Source of the DNA: Rheinheimera sp. MM224
GTDB lineage: Bacteria > Pseudomonadota > Gammaproteobacteria > Enterobacterales > Alteromonadaceae
Assembly: GCF_947090785.1 (NCBI RefSeq)
Contig: NZ_OX352320.1
Coordinates: forward strand, 4,267,001-4,331,000
Reading direction: 5' to 3'
DNA: 64,000 nt
Below the pieces are notes generated by a model. That model was not told where the DNA came from and ran no database searches. It was given only the letters and a program-made list of their open reading frames with translations. This document shows, piece after piece, positions 9,221 to 17,562 of this stretch (its first letter is position 1; every line of letters begins with the position of its first letter). The translations under genes and the position numbers were made by a program.

Positions 9221-10897
9221 ATGCTGGTTAGAGTGATGCGACCAACAACGCAGAGACTTTGTGCTTTGAGCCAGTCGCATCACTCCTCTACAGCTGAGTT
9301 GCAAAACCAACTCCGGTTAATCCGTCATCAATTTGCTAACTCTTTGTGGCGTAGCTTTGCTTTATTGGCGCTGATTGGCGTACCACTTTCTGTATTCAGA
9401 GCGGTCAACACAGGCTGGCTGCATTTATACAGTGTGCATTTGTTTATTGGTGCCAGCTTTGTCATTGGCGCTTTTTTTTATAAGCGCATGTCGTTAAAGC
9501 TCAAAGGCAGTCTGCTGATTTTACTATTCTGGCTGATAGGTTTACCCAGCTCTATTACCTTCGGTTTTTCTTCGTCTGGTATCTGGTGGTTGATTTTAAG
9601 CTGTCTGGTTGCTCATGTGCTATTCAGGGCGAAAGTCGCTATTGCTCTGGCTGTTGCCACACTGCTCAGCATTTTAATCATTGCTTCAGGCTTTATCAGT
9701 GGTTATCTGGCTCTGCCTTTTAGCTCCAGTAAATATCTGGCAGACCCTGTAACCTGGGCTACTTATCTGTTGGTGAATCTGATCGCCTTTTACGTCGTGA
9801 TCCGATGTTTTATTAGCTATAACGCCTCCTTACAAGCGACCACCCAACATCAATTCCGACAATGGATTGATGATTTACCCCTGGGTATCGTAGTGCAAGG
9901 CAGTAATAATCAGCCCTACTATAGCAACCAAGCCGCCAAAGACTTATTAGGTGCCAAACCACATCGCCCGCAAGCCTATGTCGCCGGTAGCCTCGAACCT
10001 TATCCCGCTAAACAGATGCCAGCGGTACAAGCACTGCAAGGTCAGACCTGTAAGCTGGACGATATGGAAATTGAACAGGCAGGCCAAAGGCGGGCAATTC
10101 AAGCCTGGGGAAGGCCTGGTTATAGCGCTGAGGGCGAGCTGATTTTTGGTATTTCAGTGTATGAAGATATTAGCGATCGTAAGCAGCTGGATTTATTAAA
10201 AAACCACTTTGTCTCAACCGTCAGTCATGAGTTACGCACCCCTTTAACCTCCATTCACGGTGCTTTAGGTTTAGTTTTGGGAAATGCGCTGGGAGAACCT
10301 GACCCCAAAATACGCGCTATGCTGGAAATTGCGGAACAAAATAGCCAGCGTTTAATTCGGTTAATCAATGACATACTTGATATGCAAAAGGTAGAAGCGG
10401 GTCAAATGACCTTTCATTTTACCCGACTGCAACTGGCTCCATGGCTGAGCAATGCCTTAAACCAGTTGGAAGGTTATGCATTACAACATCAGGTGCATTT
10501 TGAATTAGCTCCGGTAGCTGATGATTTGTGGTTATACGCCGATCCGAACCGGTTGATGCAAGTCTTGGTCAATATTTTATCTAACGCAGCCAAATTTTCA
10601 CCAGCCAATGCGACAGTGCATATAAGGATCGAACAATTTACCGACTTTGTGCGAATAGCTATTGAAGATCATGGCTCAGGCATAGAAGACGAATTTAAAG
10701 CTGTGATATTCAGACCTTTTAGTCAGTCCGATACATCAGATATCAGACGTTTTGGTGGAACAGGATTAGGTTTGAGTATCAGCAAATCTATAGTGGAACA
10801 GCACGGCGGGACACTCTGGTTTGAAAGCAGCTTAGGCAAAGGCAGCACTTTCTTCATCGACTTAAAATTGGGGTCAGATCACATAAGTCACGCGTAA
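9221..10897 (+). CDS. membrane PAS sensor histidine kinase
   Basis: This sensor kinase has about six hydrophobic segments in its first 200 residues. A PAS-like domain follows (starting near FRQWIDDLPLGIVVQ), then HisKA with the phosphoacceptor His in SHELRTPL and a HATPase_c domain with NILSNAAKF, DHGSGI and GGTGLGLSI. No response regulator is adjacent, so the partner is unknown. The start is uncertain: TTG 9206, ATG 9221 and ATG 9236 are in frame and none has a good ribosome binding site. A 12-bp inverted repeat (9231-9285) overlaps the N-terminal codons. The last codons (GSDHISHA) and the stop lie inside a 24-bp hairpin, so the C-terminus may have been remodelled by that element. Confidence 0.88.
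   Translation: MLVRVMRPTTQRLCALSQSHHSSTAELQNQLRLIRHQFANSLWRSFALLALIGVPLSVFRAVNTGWLHLYSVHLFIGASFVIGAFFYKRMSLKLKGSLLILLFWLIGLPSSITFGFSSSGIWWLILSCLVAHVLFRAKVAIALAVATLLSILIIASGFISGYLALPFSSSKYLADPVTWATYLLVNLIAFYVVIRCFISYNASLQATTQHQFRQWIDDLPLGIVVQGSNNQPYYSNQAAKDLLGAKPHRPQAYVAGSLEPYPAKQMPAVQALQGQTCKLDDMEIEQAGQRRAIQAWGRPGYSAEGELIFGISVYEDISDRKQLDLLKNHFVSTVSHELRTPLTSIHGALGLVLGNALGEPDPKIRAMLEIAEQNSQRLIRLINDILDMQKVEAGQMTFHFTRLQLAPWLSNALNQLEGYALQHQVHFELAPVADDLWLYADPNRLMQVLVNILSNAAKFSPANATVHIRIEQFTDFVRIAIEDHGSGIEDEFKAVIFRPFSQSDTSDIRRFGGTGLGLSISKSIVEQHGGTLWFESSLGKGSTFFIDLKLGSDHISHA
9231..9285. repeat. 12-bp inverted repeat at the histidine kinase start
   Basis: GAGTGATGCGAC (9231-9242) is exactly complementary to GTCGCATCACTC (9274-9285) across a 31-base spacer. 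It lies over the candidate start codons of the kinase. It could hide the translation start in a hairpin or be an operator. Confidence 0.6.
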
Positions 10898-10920
10898 CTT
10901 ATGTGTTCTGACCCCATTTT
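10864..10920. terminator. long bidirectional hairpin between kinase and GH13 genes
   Basis: A stem of about 24 bp pairs AAAATTGGGGTCAGATC with its complement ending GACCCCATTTT, with one bulge and one mismatch around a CACGCGTA loop. A-runs and T-runs flank both arms, so it can terminate both convergent genes. It includes the kinase stop codon and ends three bases before the GH13 gene's last codon. The stem is much longer than needed for termination. Confidence 0.85.
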
Positions 10921-10923
10921 CAT

Positions 10924-12633
10924 TTAGTTTTGCCAGATTTGTAGTTGATGGGCATTTAGCTCTGGTGTTTCATCTTCCTGCCAGGTCGCAGTGAAGCCCG
11001 CTGGCACTACATCAGCTGGAACTGCCATAGGGTCGGCCGATAAGTTCAGCAGCATCAGGCTTTGTTTATCACCCAAAGACCGAACAATTTTCAGCAACTT
11101 ACCTTCAGCTAAGAACTCTGCTTTGTAATCCCCCGCTATACCAAACTCAGCGCGATCGGCTTTTTGCTGGATCAGAAATTTATACAAAGACCAGACCGAC
11201 TTCGCATCCGCCTGCTGAGCTGCCACGTTATTCGCACCTTGTTGCTGAGCCGTCAGGAATGGTGTCCACCAGCTGCTTTCTGCCTGAGGTGGGAATAAAT
11301 CATCACGCTGCACCCAGACTTTGTCGGTGGTACTAAAACCAGCCTGAGCGCTGTTGTCCCAGAACATTGGAGATCGGCGGTGTAAATGCTCCTTATCCGA
11401 CGCCTGAGTGAGCGCAATTTCTTCACCGTAATAGATATAAGTAGTGCCTGGTGAGCTGAACAATAAAGCCGCAGCCAGCTTGGCTTTATTAAAGTCCTGA
11501 CCTATTTGCCAGCTTAAACGTGGCTGATCGTGATTGGTCAGGAAAGGGCTAAAAAACTCCATAGGCGCAGAGGTGGTTTTGCGTTGCTGCAAATTCGCCA
11601 TCAGCAGATTGTCAGCTTGCGGACCAGCACCTTGTTGCATAGTGCCAAACTCAGCATTTTGTTTGCCGGCGTTTAACAGCTCCAGCACTTTGTAGCCAAA
11701 CTCAAAATCAAAACCAGCGTCCAGCCCTTTGCCATCACCCCAGTACTTGGCCGCTATAGGTAAATCGACCCAGGCTTCAGCCACCAGATAAGCGTCAGGT
11801 TTCACACTTTTGACGTATTGGGTAAAGTCTTTCCAGTAGTCGATGGTACCTTGGGTATCAGCACGTTGCTGTGGGCCATCTTCCTGCACATAACGCACAG
11901 CATCTAAACGGAAACCTGCAACACCTTTGTCCAGCCAGAATTTGGCCATCTTTTTCATTTCAGCTATGACATCAGGGTGTTTTAAATTCAAATCAGGTTG
12001 TGATGCACCAAAAGCAGCGTAGTAGTAGGCTTTGCGTGCTTCGTTCCAGTGCCAGACAGTTTCTGGTTTGACTTCAGTGTTCCAGGCCGGACCCCAGCCG
12101 TCTGTTGGCATTTCATCACGCCAGACAAAATAGTCTTTATAAGGCGCTTCGCCTTTGGCAGAACGCTGGAACCAGTCGTGTTTGTCGGAAATATGGTTGA
12201 TGACTAAATCGAGGATAATATTAATATTTTTGGCTTTGGCCGCCTGTACCAGCTGCTCAAAATCCTGCATAGAACCGTAATCTTGTTCTACTTGATAAAA
12301 TTCGGTGAAGTCGTAGCCATGATAAGAAGGGGCTTCAAACATAGGCGTCAGCCAGATGGCGTTAATGCCTAAATCCTGTAAGTACGGCAGCTTGGCTTCG
12401 ATGCCTTTAAAATCGCCCGTACCATCGGCATTGGTGTCATAAAAACTGCGGGGCCAGATTTGATAAAACACTGCATCCTGCCACCAGGGTTGTGTTGCTT
12501 CTGTGCTTTGAACAACAGTTTGGGTGACAGCAGCCGGGGTTTCCACCGCAGTGGTGGCGGCTTGTTCCGGTGCTTTGCCACAGCTTGTTAAAGCCAGTGC
12601 TAAAGCTAAGGCGAGCAATGATTTATTCAGCAT
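10924..12633 (-). CDS. GH13 alpha-amylase family lipoprotein
   Basis: This 569-residue glycoside hydrolase family 13 enzyme should act on alpha-glucans or malto-oligosaccharides in the cell envelope. The lipobox LTSCGK near residue 18 marks a lipoprotein signal. The four family regions are visible: DLVINH, GFRLDAVR (nucleophile Asp), VAEAW (acid/base Glu) and TNHDQPR (transition-state Asp). The N-terminal DAVFYQIWPRSFYD and overall length resemble oligo-1,6-glucosidase/alpha-glucosidase subfamilies. Specificity cannot be fixed by eye. It stands alone on its strand, ending in a bidirectional terminator. Confidence 0.93.
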   Translation of the reverse strand: MLNKSLLALALALALTSCGKAPEQAATTAVETPAAVTQTVVQSTEATQPWWQDAVFYQIWPRSFYDTNADGTGDFKGIEAKLPYLQDLGINAIWLTPMFEAPSYHGYDFTEFYQVEQDYGSMQDFEQLVQAAKAKNINIILDLVINHISDKHDWFQRSAKGEAPYKDYFVWRDEMPTDGWGPAWNTEVKPETVWHWNEARKAYYYAAFGASQPDLNLKHPDVIAEMKKMAKFWLDKGVAGFRLDAVRYVQEDGPQQRADTQGTIDYWKDFTQYVKSVKPDAYLVAEAWVDLPIAAKYWGDGKGLDAGFDFEFGYKVLELLNAGKQNAEFGTMQQGAGPQADNLLMANLQQRKTTSAPMEFFSPFLTNHDQPRLSWQIGQDFNKAKLAAALLFSSPGTTYIYYGEEIALTQASDKEHLHRRSPMFWDNSAQAGFSTTDKVWVQRDDLFPPQAESSWWTPFLTAQQQGANNVAAQQADAKSVWSLYKFLIQQKADRAEFGIAGDYKAEFLAEGKLLKIVRSLGDKQSLMLLNLSADPMAVPADVVPAGFTATWQEDETPELNAHQLQIWQN

Positions 12634-12700
12634 TCGAAGATCCCTGTTTTTTGAGTTTGACCCAGCTTAGTCAAATTCCAGCCACAGGGCCAGACTGCAT

Positions 12701-12727
12701 ACGAATGCACTCCAAAGGTGCATTCGT
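12701..12727. repeat. 10-bp inverted repeat between GH13 and peroxidase genes
   Basis: ACGAATGCAC and GTGCATTCGT form a perfect stem over a TCCAAAG loop. TTTT follows only on the plus strand, where no gene ends, so a terminator role for the minus-strand peroxidase gene is possible but imperfect. It could also be an operator for the GH13 gene. Confidence 0.45.
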
Positions 12728-12744
12728 TTTAGCTTCGAATTGGC

Positions 12745-13716
12745 TTATTGGTTGGTTAAACGCTTGCCAAAAGAGATGGCATAAGCAGGAGAGCGCATTT
12801 GCAGCACTCTGTCGGCGCTTGCACGCAGACCTGTACTCAGCACGTTTGGATCAAAGTTAAGGCCAGTACAGGCTTCGCCACCTTGCTCTGTGATGGATAA
12901 CAGCCCTATATCCAGAGTTTTACGTTCTTTAGGCCATAACACTGAAGGATCGGTTTCTGTGTCCCTTGCTTCACCCAGCACCAGCTGCATAGTCCACTGA
13001 GTTGGGCCTTTGACTAAACGATCGCTCAGTCGCTTTTGCAGAAAGTCTGTGGCAGGCGCTTTGATTTCGGCTTCAGTTAAGCCCTTCACGCCATCTTTAG
13101 GCACAAACTGCCAACGCACTTTTTGCTCCACACCACTGTTGTCTTTGATAAAGAACGTATGAATACCAAAGTAAGGCGTAGTCGCGTAGCTCCATGGTGG
13201 GGAGTTTTTCGCTAAATACTCAGCCTGAGGCAAAGTGTCCGGATGAGCGGCGCGGAAAGCCTGAATTTTGGCTATATCTGGTTTTCCAGTCGCTGGGTCT
13301 GGAATTTGAGTTTGTAACAGACCTAAAAAGTTTTCCGGATCTTTAGCACCAAAGACCGGCGTACTTAACATAGCAAAATGCTGCAGCTGACCATTAGCAG
13401 TTTTTAACTGCAACCCTAAACCACGAGGAGAACGGGCATTTTCAGGTGCTTTAGGATTACCACCTGCCATAGAAAAACGCGCAGTCACAGGCACAGTTTC
13501 ACCGGATAACCAGGCTACTGAGCTAAAGTTTTTTGCATCAGGTAAAGCCTGAAAACTACCCACAGCACAAAAGCCCTTTGCATGGCCTTTACGCTCGCCT
13601 TTATGTTCACCAAAAATTTTGGCGAAGACGTCAATAAACTGGTTAGGAGTAGCTTGTTCAGCGGCGTACAATGCTGGGCTTAACGCCAGCAGTAAAGATA
13701 AAGTAATTTTGTTCAT
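12745..13716 (-). CDS. catalase family peroxidase, periplasmic
   Basis: This 323-residue protein belongs to the short catalase-related peroxidases (SrpA-like). A signal peptide (MNKITLSLLLALSPALYA) sends it to the periplasm. Catalase-fold landmarks are the N-terminal KGHAKGFCAVGSF (distal His region), VPVTARFSMAGGNP, SPRGLGLQL and the C-terminal ASADRVLQMRSPAYAISFG. It lacks the long catalase C-terminus. I chose the ATG at 13716, preceded by AAAGGATG. A longer frame to 13773 has no ribosome binding site. Likely role: heme-dependent peroxide or organic peroxide reduction. Confidence 0.9.
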   Translation of the reverse strand: MNKITLSLLLALSPALYAAEQATPNQFIDVFAKIFGEHKGERKGHAKGFCAVGSFQALPDAKNFSSVAWLSGETVPVTARFSMAGGNPKAPENARSPRGLGLQLKTANGQLQHFAMLSTPVFGAKDPENFLGLLQTQIPDPATGKPDIAKIQAFRAAHPDTLPQAEYLAKNSPPWSYATTPYFGIHTFFIKDNSGVEQKVRWQFVPKDGVKGLTEAEIKAPATDFLQKRLSDRLVKGPTQWTMQLVLGEARDTETDPSVLWPKERKTLDIGLLSITEQGGEACTGLNFDPNVLSTGLRASADRVLQMRSPAYAISFGKRLTNQ

Positions 13717-13805
13717 GGCACATCCTTTCTGAATCACTGCAATAAATACTGCGAATAGAGACAGGACGATCAATTAAAAACTTTCAAAGAAGGATGAGGC
13801 AGAAT

Positions 13806-13951
13806 ACAAAATCGTCAGGAACGATTTTGAACATTGGAGCGAAGCGACGATGGCCCGAAGGGGGAGCACCAAGGATGGTGCGAATACAAAATCGTCGGGA
13901 ACAATTTTGAACAGCTTTAGCTGGCCCGAAGGGCGAGGGCAGGATAGCCCG
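13806..13951 (+). other. cluster of hairpins with GGA-containing loops
   Basis: Four hairpins follow each other on the plus strand. At 13807-13829 a 9-bp stem CAAAATCGT closes CAGGA. At 13866-13881 GCACC/GGTGC closes AAGGAT. At 13887-13909 the first hairpin recurs with one mismatch and loop CGGGA. At 13937-13950 GGGC/GCCC closes AGGATA. A GCCCGAAGGGC hairpin lies at 13924-13934. GGA in the loop is the CsrA/RsmA recognition pattern, so this could be a CsrA-binding RNA, or a degenerate repeat. No clear plus-strand promoter or T-run terminator was found. Confidence 0.4.
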
Positions 13952-13954
13952 AGT

Positions 13955-13990
13955 AAAAAATGGCCGCCGAGGACAACAAAACAGCGGCCA
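13955..13990 (-). terminator. terminator of the TraT-like gene
   Basis: On the minus strand TGGCCGC pairs with GCGGCCA across a 16-base loop, followed by TTTTTT. It lies 27 bases past the stop of the TraT-like gene and is the likely transcript end. Confidence 0.75.
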
Positions 13991-14016
13991 CTGGGAAACT
14001 TATTTACGACTAAAGG

Positions 14017-14745
14017 TTACAGGATGCCTGAAATCGAACGCATCAGGCCTTTAACCAGTTCTGGCTCAGCTTCGGCGTATTCCATATTGACCTGATTCGC
14101 AGTAGATAAAATACGGGTCTGGTAACGTTTCCACTCTGTTTCTTCAGTGGACGTGACATTTTTATAGCCACTGTTGCCTTGTTTTAAGCTGGCTTTGTTT
14201 TCTTCCAGCACAACCACGCCTTTTTTCGCACGCTCAGAGATTTGTAAGTCGGTGATGATGCTGTAATGCACATCTTTGACCATAGCGTCAGCAGCTAAAC
14301 CTATCAATGCACCAGCAACTGTAGCACCAGCACGACCACTGCCACTACCAAACTGGTTACCGATAGCGCCACCCACTAAAGCGCCACCAAAACCGCTACC
14401 TAAGAGTTCATTCTGACTACGTAAATCAGTTTGACCAGCTTGCAACACGTTCGCTTGCAATAAGAAGTTGGCTTGTTCAGGGTCACGCACTACACGGTAA
14501 CCTTTGGACTGCACAGCTTCGATGATCTGAGGTTCAATAGATAAACCTTGTTGGTCTGAGGTATTACGTACCTGCACAAAAACAGTACGTTTATCATCTG
14601 CAACAGGGTCTAAAAAGATGGTATCACTCATCTTGGTCTGAACTTCAAGATTGCGCTTGCTGATCGCCGTATGAGTAGCTGAACAGCCGGACAACATCAA
14701 AGCACCAACAGCTAATGCTGCAACAGCGATTTTCATTTTTGACAT
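14017..14745 (-). CDS. TraT-like complement resistance lipoprotein
   Basis: This 242-residue outer-membrane lipoprotein matches the TraT family. The signal peptide with lipobox (ALMLSGCSA) is followed by the conserved VFVQVRNTSDQ region, a Gly-rich hydrophobic hairpin (GGALVGGAIGNQFG and AGALIGLAADAMV) and the VHYSIITDLQISER segment. TraT is best known from F-type plasmids for surface exclusion and serum resistance. Chromosomal copies such as this one have no adjacent conjugation genes, so its role here is unknown. The ATG at 14745 has GGAG seven bases upstream. A longer frame to 14829 lacks support. Confidence 0.88.
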   Translation of the reverse strand: MSKMKIAVAALAVGALMLSGCSATHTAISKRNLEVQTKMSDTIFLDPVADDKRTVFVQVRNTSDQQGLSIEPQIIEAVQSKGYRVVRDPEQANFLLQANVLQAGQTDLRSQNELLGSGFGGALVGGAIGNQFGSGSGRAGATVAGALIGLAADAMVKDVHYSIITDLQISERAKKGVVVLEENKASLKQGNSGYKNVTSTEETEWKRYQTRILSTANQVNMEYAEAEPELVKGLMRSISGIL

Positions 14746-14922
14746 ACAAAACTCCATAACACAAATGAGATTAGACCTGCTTAGTTTAACGGACAGCGCG
14801 CTGCAGACCAAGGCGAAGTGTTCATACATCAGGTAAAAAGTTGTAACAGACTATGCCGTTATATGCTTTTGCTGCCGTGTTGATGAGAAGTATAAGCAGG
14901 TCTTCTGAATTGCAGATGAATT

Positions 14923-14979
14923 AAAAAAGGGGCAGCTCACATTGCTCAGCGTGAACGAGGTGAGCTGCCCCCTTTTTTT
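14923..14979. terminator. terminator after rsuA
   Basis: A perfect 12-bp stem GGGGCAGCTCAC/GTGAGCTGCCCC is flanked by AAAAAA and TTTTTTT. It lies seven bases past the rsuA stop and works in the minus-strand direction, with symmetrical capacity on the plus strand. The 19-base loop is unusually large. Confidence 0.85.
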
Positions 14980-14985
14980 AAGCTT

Positions 14986-15678
14986 TTAGCGGAACAGAGC
15001 CACTTCTTCAGGCGTTAAATAGCGGTACTCGCCTTCGGCTAAATCCGGGTCCAGTGGCAAGGCACCAATTTGTTCGCGGTGTAGTTTTTCAACTTTGTTA
15101 CCTATAGCTCCAAACATACGTTTGACCTGATGGTAACGACCTTCGCTGATCGTCAGCAAGACCTGATGTGGATCGATAATTTCCAGCTTCGCAGGCTTGG
15201 TTAAGTCTTTTTCACCACGTAACATAATACCTTCGGCGAACTCTGTGATTGCAGCTTCAGGCACTGGGTCGGCCAGCCATACACGATAGGTTTTAGCGCA
15301 ATGATGTTTAGGTGAACTGATTTTATGCGACCACTGACCATCGTCTGTGATCAGCACCATGCCTGTGGTATCCAAATCCAGACGACCTACTGTATGCAAA
15401 CGCTCCAGCAAAGGCTCATCCATTAAAGCAAACACTGTATTGTGGTCTGGATCTTCAGTCGAGCAGATATAACCAGCAGGTTTGTGCATGACTATATAAC
15501 GCAGCCCGATAAGCTGCAGTTGTTCGCCTTCTAAAAACACCTGGTCAGAGGCTTTGAGCTGCAAAGCCGGTTGTTTGGCCATTTCACCGTTCACAGTGAC
15601 CAACTTTTGGCGTATTACTTTGCCGGCCTGACTACGGGTCAGACCGGTACAATCACAAATAAACTTATCTAAACGCAT
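14986..15678 (-). CDS. rsuA: 16S rRNA pseudouridine(516) synthase RsuA
   Basis: RsuA converts U516 of 16S rRNA to pseudouridine. The 230-residue length matches E. coli RsuA (231). An S4 RNA-binding domain covers the first 60 residues (MRLDKFICDCTGLTRSQ). The catalytic motif GRLDLDTTG, with the conserved Asp, is near residue 100, and the C-terminal YHQVKRMFGAIGN motif completes the family signature. RluB/RluE/RluF relatives share the fold, but the length and N-terminal S4 sequence favour RsuA. It stands alone before a strong terminator. Confidence 0.9.
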   Translation of the reverse strand: MRLDKFICDCTGLTRSQAGKVIRQKLVTVNGEMAKQPALQLKASDQVFLEGEQLQLIGLRYIVMHKPAGYICSTEDPDHNTVFALMDEPLLERLHTVGRLDLDTTGMVLITDDGQWSHKISSPKHHCAKTYRVWLADPVPEAAITEFAEGIMLRGEKDLTKPAKLEIIDPHQVLLTISEGRYHQVKRMFGAIGNKVEKLHREQIGALPLDPDLAEGEYRYLTPEEVALFR

Positions 15679-15735
15679 TTTGAGTTTCCCAACTATTCTG
15701 CATTCAGTGTAACCACATCAGCGTACAGACTCCAC

Positions 15736-17250
15736 TTACTTTGGCTCTGCAGCCTTCTTTGCCGCAGTCGGTACCTGTACTTCAGTTAATTTTTGATCTT
15801 TTAAATGCCAACGTAAAATTCTGTTGTTATTGGTGTCTGCTATATAAAGCTCACCATTAAATACAGCCAGACCACCAGGTTCGTTCAGTTCAGTTCCTAA
15901 GCTTAAAGTCATGACCTGCTGCTCTTCTAAATCCAATAATCTGATTTTATGGTTATAGGTATCAGCCACAGCCAGAGTATTTTTATCCAGCGACACCACG
16001 TCTTTATTGTGTTGCAGCAAAGCCCGTTTAAAACCACCGTCTTTTAAACCAAACTCAAATAAACCCTGCCCCACTAAGGTGTCTACTTTGTCAGAACTCA
16101 GGTCTATTTCCCGTACTGCGCTGGCTTCTGCGTCTGCAACCCACAGCTTGTTGCCTCTTAAGGCTAAACCGCTGGGCTGGTTAAACGCAGCATCATAGCT
16201 CTTACCATCCAGTAAAGCTTCTTGTCCTGTGCCAGCAAAAGCTTTCAGCTCCGAATTTTGTAAATCCAAAGTCCAGATTTGATGACTGCCCGCCATAGCG
16301 ATATACAAGGTGGTTTTATCCAAAGCCAAATCCCAGGGGGAACGCAGCGATACTTCGGTTGGTGTTGAACCCGGCACTAAACGGCCTTGTGCTAATTCAC
16401 CATTGCCTGCAATAGTAGTCACCTGAAAGGTCGCTAAATCAATACGGCGAATAGCATGATTGCCAGTATCAGCAACATACAAAGCTTTGTCTGTCAGTAC
16501 CAAGCCCTGAGGGGACGAAAAAGCGCTGCTGTCGCTATGGCCATCTTTCAGTTCAGCTATGCCAGAACCTAAACGTTTCACCAGCTTACCCTGATGGTCC
16601 AGCAGTACGATTTGGTTATGCAAGGTATCGCTGATGGCAATATAACGTTCATCCACAGTTAAACTGCCAGGGGCTGCCAATGCAGTATCCAGCGGGTCCA
16701 GTAATTTAATAGGCAGAGGCTTGAGATTAGGTTCTCCCTGAAACTCGGCCAATAACTGTTCAATCGCTTTATCCAATACATCGTAACGGCCTTCACCTGA
16801 AGTTTGGCCAACGTATTTACCATCCGGGCCTATCAGCACAAAAGTGGGCCAGGCACGAACAGCGTAAGAGCGCCATAACTGGAAATCAACGTCATTCACT
16901 ACCGCATGCTGCATACCGTAGCGCCGCACTATGGAGGTTAAAGTACTTAGCTGTTTTTCGTTATCAAACTTGGGCGAGTGCACGGACACCACTGCAAGCT
17001 TATTGCCATACTTGTGCTCTAGCTTATGCAGGTCTGGGATCACGTGAATACAATTGACGCAGCCATAGGTCCAGAAATCCAGCAACACCACCTTGCCTTT
17101 TAACTGCTGCATGGTCAGAGGTTCTGTCACATTGACCCAGGGTAAACCCGCAGGGAACTCAACACTGTTGGTGCGGGCAGAGGCTTTGGCAAGGCCAAAG
17201 GTTAAACTACAGGCCATGATGAAAATCCAGATTATTAGTTTAAAACGCAT
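15736..17250 (-). CDS. thioredoxin-like/NHL repeat protein, exported
   Basis: This 504-residue protein has an N-terminal hydrophobic signal (about 25 residues) and a TlpA/thioredoxin-like domain with the redox motif YGCVNCIH near residue 65. Four or more NHL repeats follow from about 195 to 490 (for example GLVLTDKALYVADTGNHAIRRID). NHL repeats form a beta-propeller. The order resembles NHLRC2-type proteins, here likely in the periplasm. A disulfide-handling or scaffold role is inferred. No partner gene is adjacent. Confidence 0.85.
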   Translation of the reverse strand: MRFKLIIWIFIMACSLTFGLAKASARTNSVEFPAGLPWVNVTEPLTMQQLKGKVVLLDFWTYGCVNCIHVIPDLHKLEHKYGNKLAVVSVHSPKFDNEKQLSTLTSIVRRYGMQHAVVNDVDFQLWRSYAVRAWPTFVLIGPDGKYVGQTSGEGRYDVLDKAIEQLLAEFQGEPNLKPLPIKLLDPLDTALAAPGSLTVDERYIAISDTLHNQIVLLDHQGKLVKRLGSGIAELKDGHSDSSAFSSPQGLVLTDKALYVADTGNHAIRRIDLATFQVTTIAGNGELAQGRLVPGSTPTEVSLRSPWDLALDKTTLYIAMAGSHQIWTLDLQNSELKAFAGTGQEALLDGKSYDAAFNQPSGLALRGNKLWVADAEASAVREIDLSSDKVDTLVGQGLFEFGLKDGGFKRALLQHNKDVVSLDKNTLAVADTYNHKIRLLDLEEQQVMTLSLGTELNEPGGLAVFNGELYIADTNNNRILRWHLKDQKLTEVQVPTAAKKAAEPK

Positions 17251-17349
17251 TAGTGACTCCTGGTCAGACTGCTCTTACCTACTATAGAACGGTGTTTCAG
17301 CTAATTTCGTTCATTGTTTTAGTTAAACTAACCAGAGTTTAACGATAGA

Positions 17350-17562
17350 TTAATGACAGCGACGGATTTTTGGTTGCTTTTTGACACAGATTTCCTCTAT
17401 CTTGCTGCTGCACCGAGGTGTAACTTCTGCGACTTCCAGACTCATTCCATCTTTAACTGTGAGTCCGGATATACCCAAAGTTAATGGGGATTGCAGTGAG
17501 GCAGCAAGTGCGACGGGTATAACCAAGTCCAAAAAAACTATAACTACATAAGAGATAAGCAT
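17350..17562 (-). CDS. possible small secreted protein, uncertain
   Basis: This 70-codon frame begins with a credible signal-peptide-like stretch (MLISYVVIVFLDLVIPVALA). It ends in a short Cys/Lys-rich tail with three cysteines (PRCSS, EEICV, RRCH). Its ATG overlaps the ATG of the divergent NSS transporter. There is no convincing ribosome binding site, and the frame would fill the space needed for the transporter promoter. It may be chance. I recognise no family, and nothing else is visible in the 310-bp gap between 17250 and 17561. Confidence 0.28.
   Translation of the reverse strand: MLISYVVIVFLDLVIPVALAASLQSPLTLGISGLTVKDGMSLEVAEVTPRCSSKIEEICVKKQPKIRRCH

Noticed and set aside
13717..13773. 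Longer N-terminus for the catalase-like peroxidase
   Set aside because: The downstream ATG at 13716 has a ribosome binding site and begins a proper signal peptide. The extra 19 residues have neither.
13850..14095. 81-codon plus-strand frame
   Set aside because: It runs through the hairpin cluster into the 3' end of the TraT-like gene, has no family signature, and no ribosome binding site.
14017..14745. Conjugative plasmid or integrative element marked by TraT
   Set aside because: No transfer, partition or integrase genes lie nearby, and the flanks are ordinary chromosomal genes.
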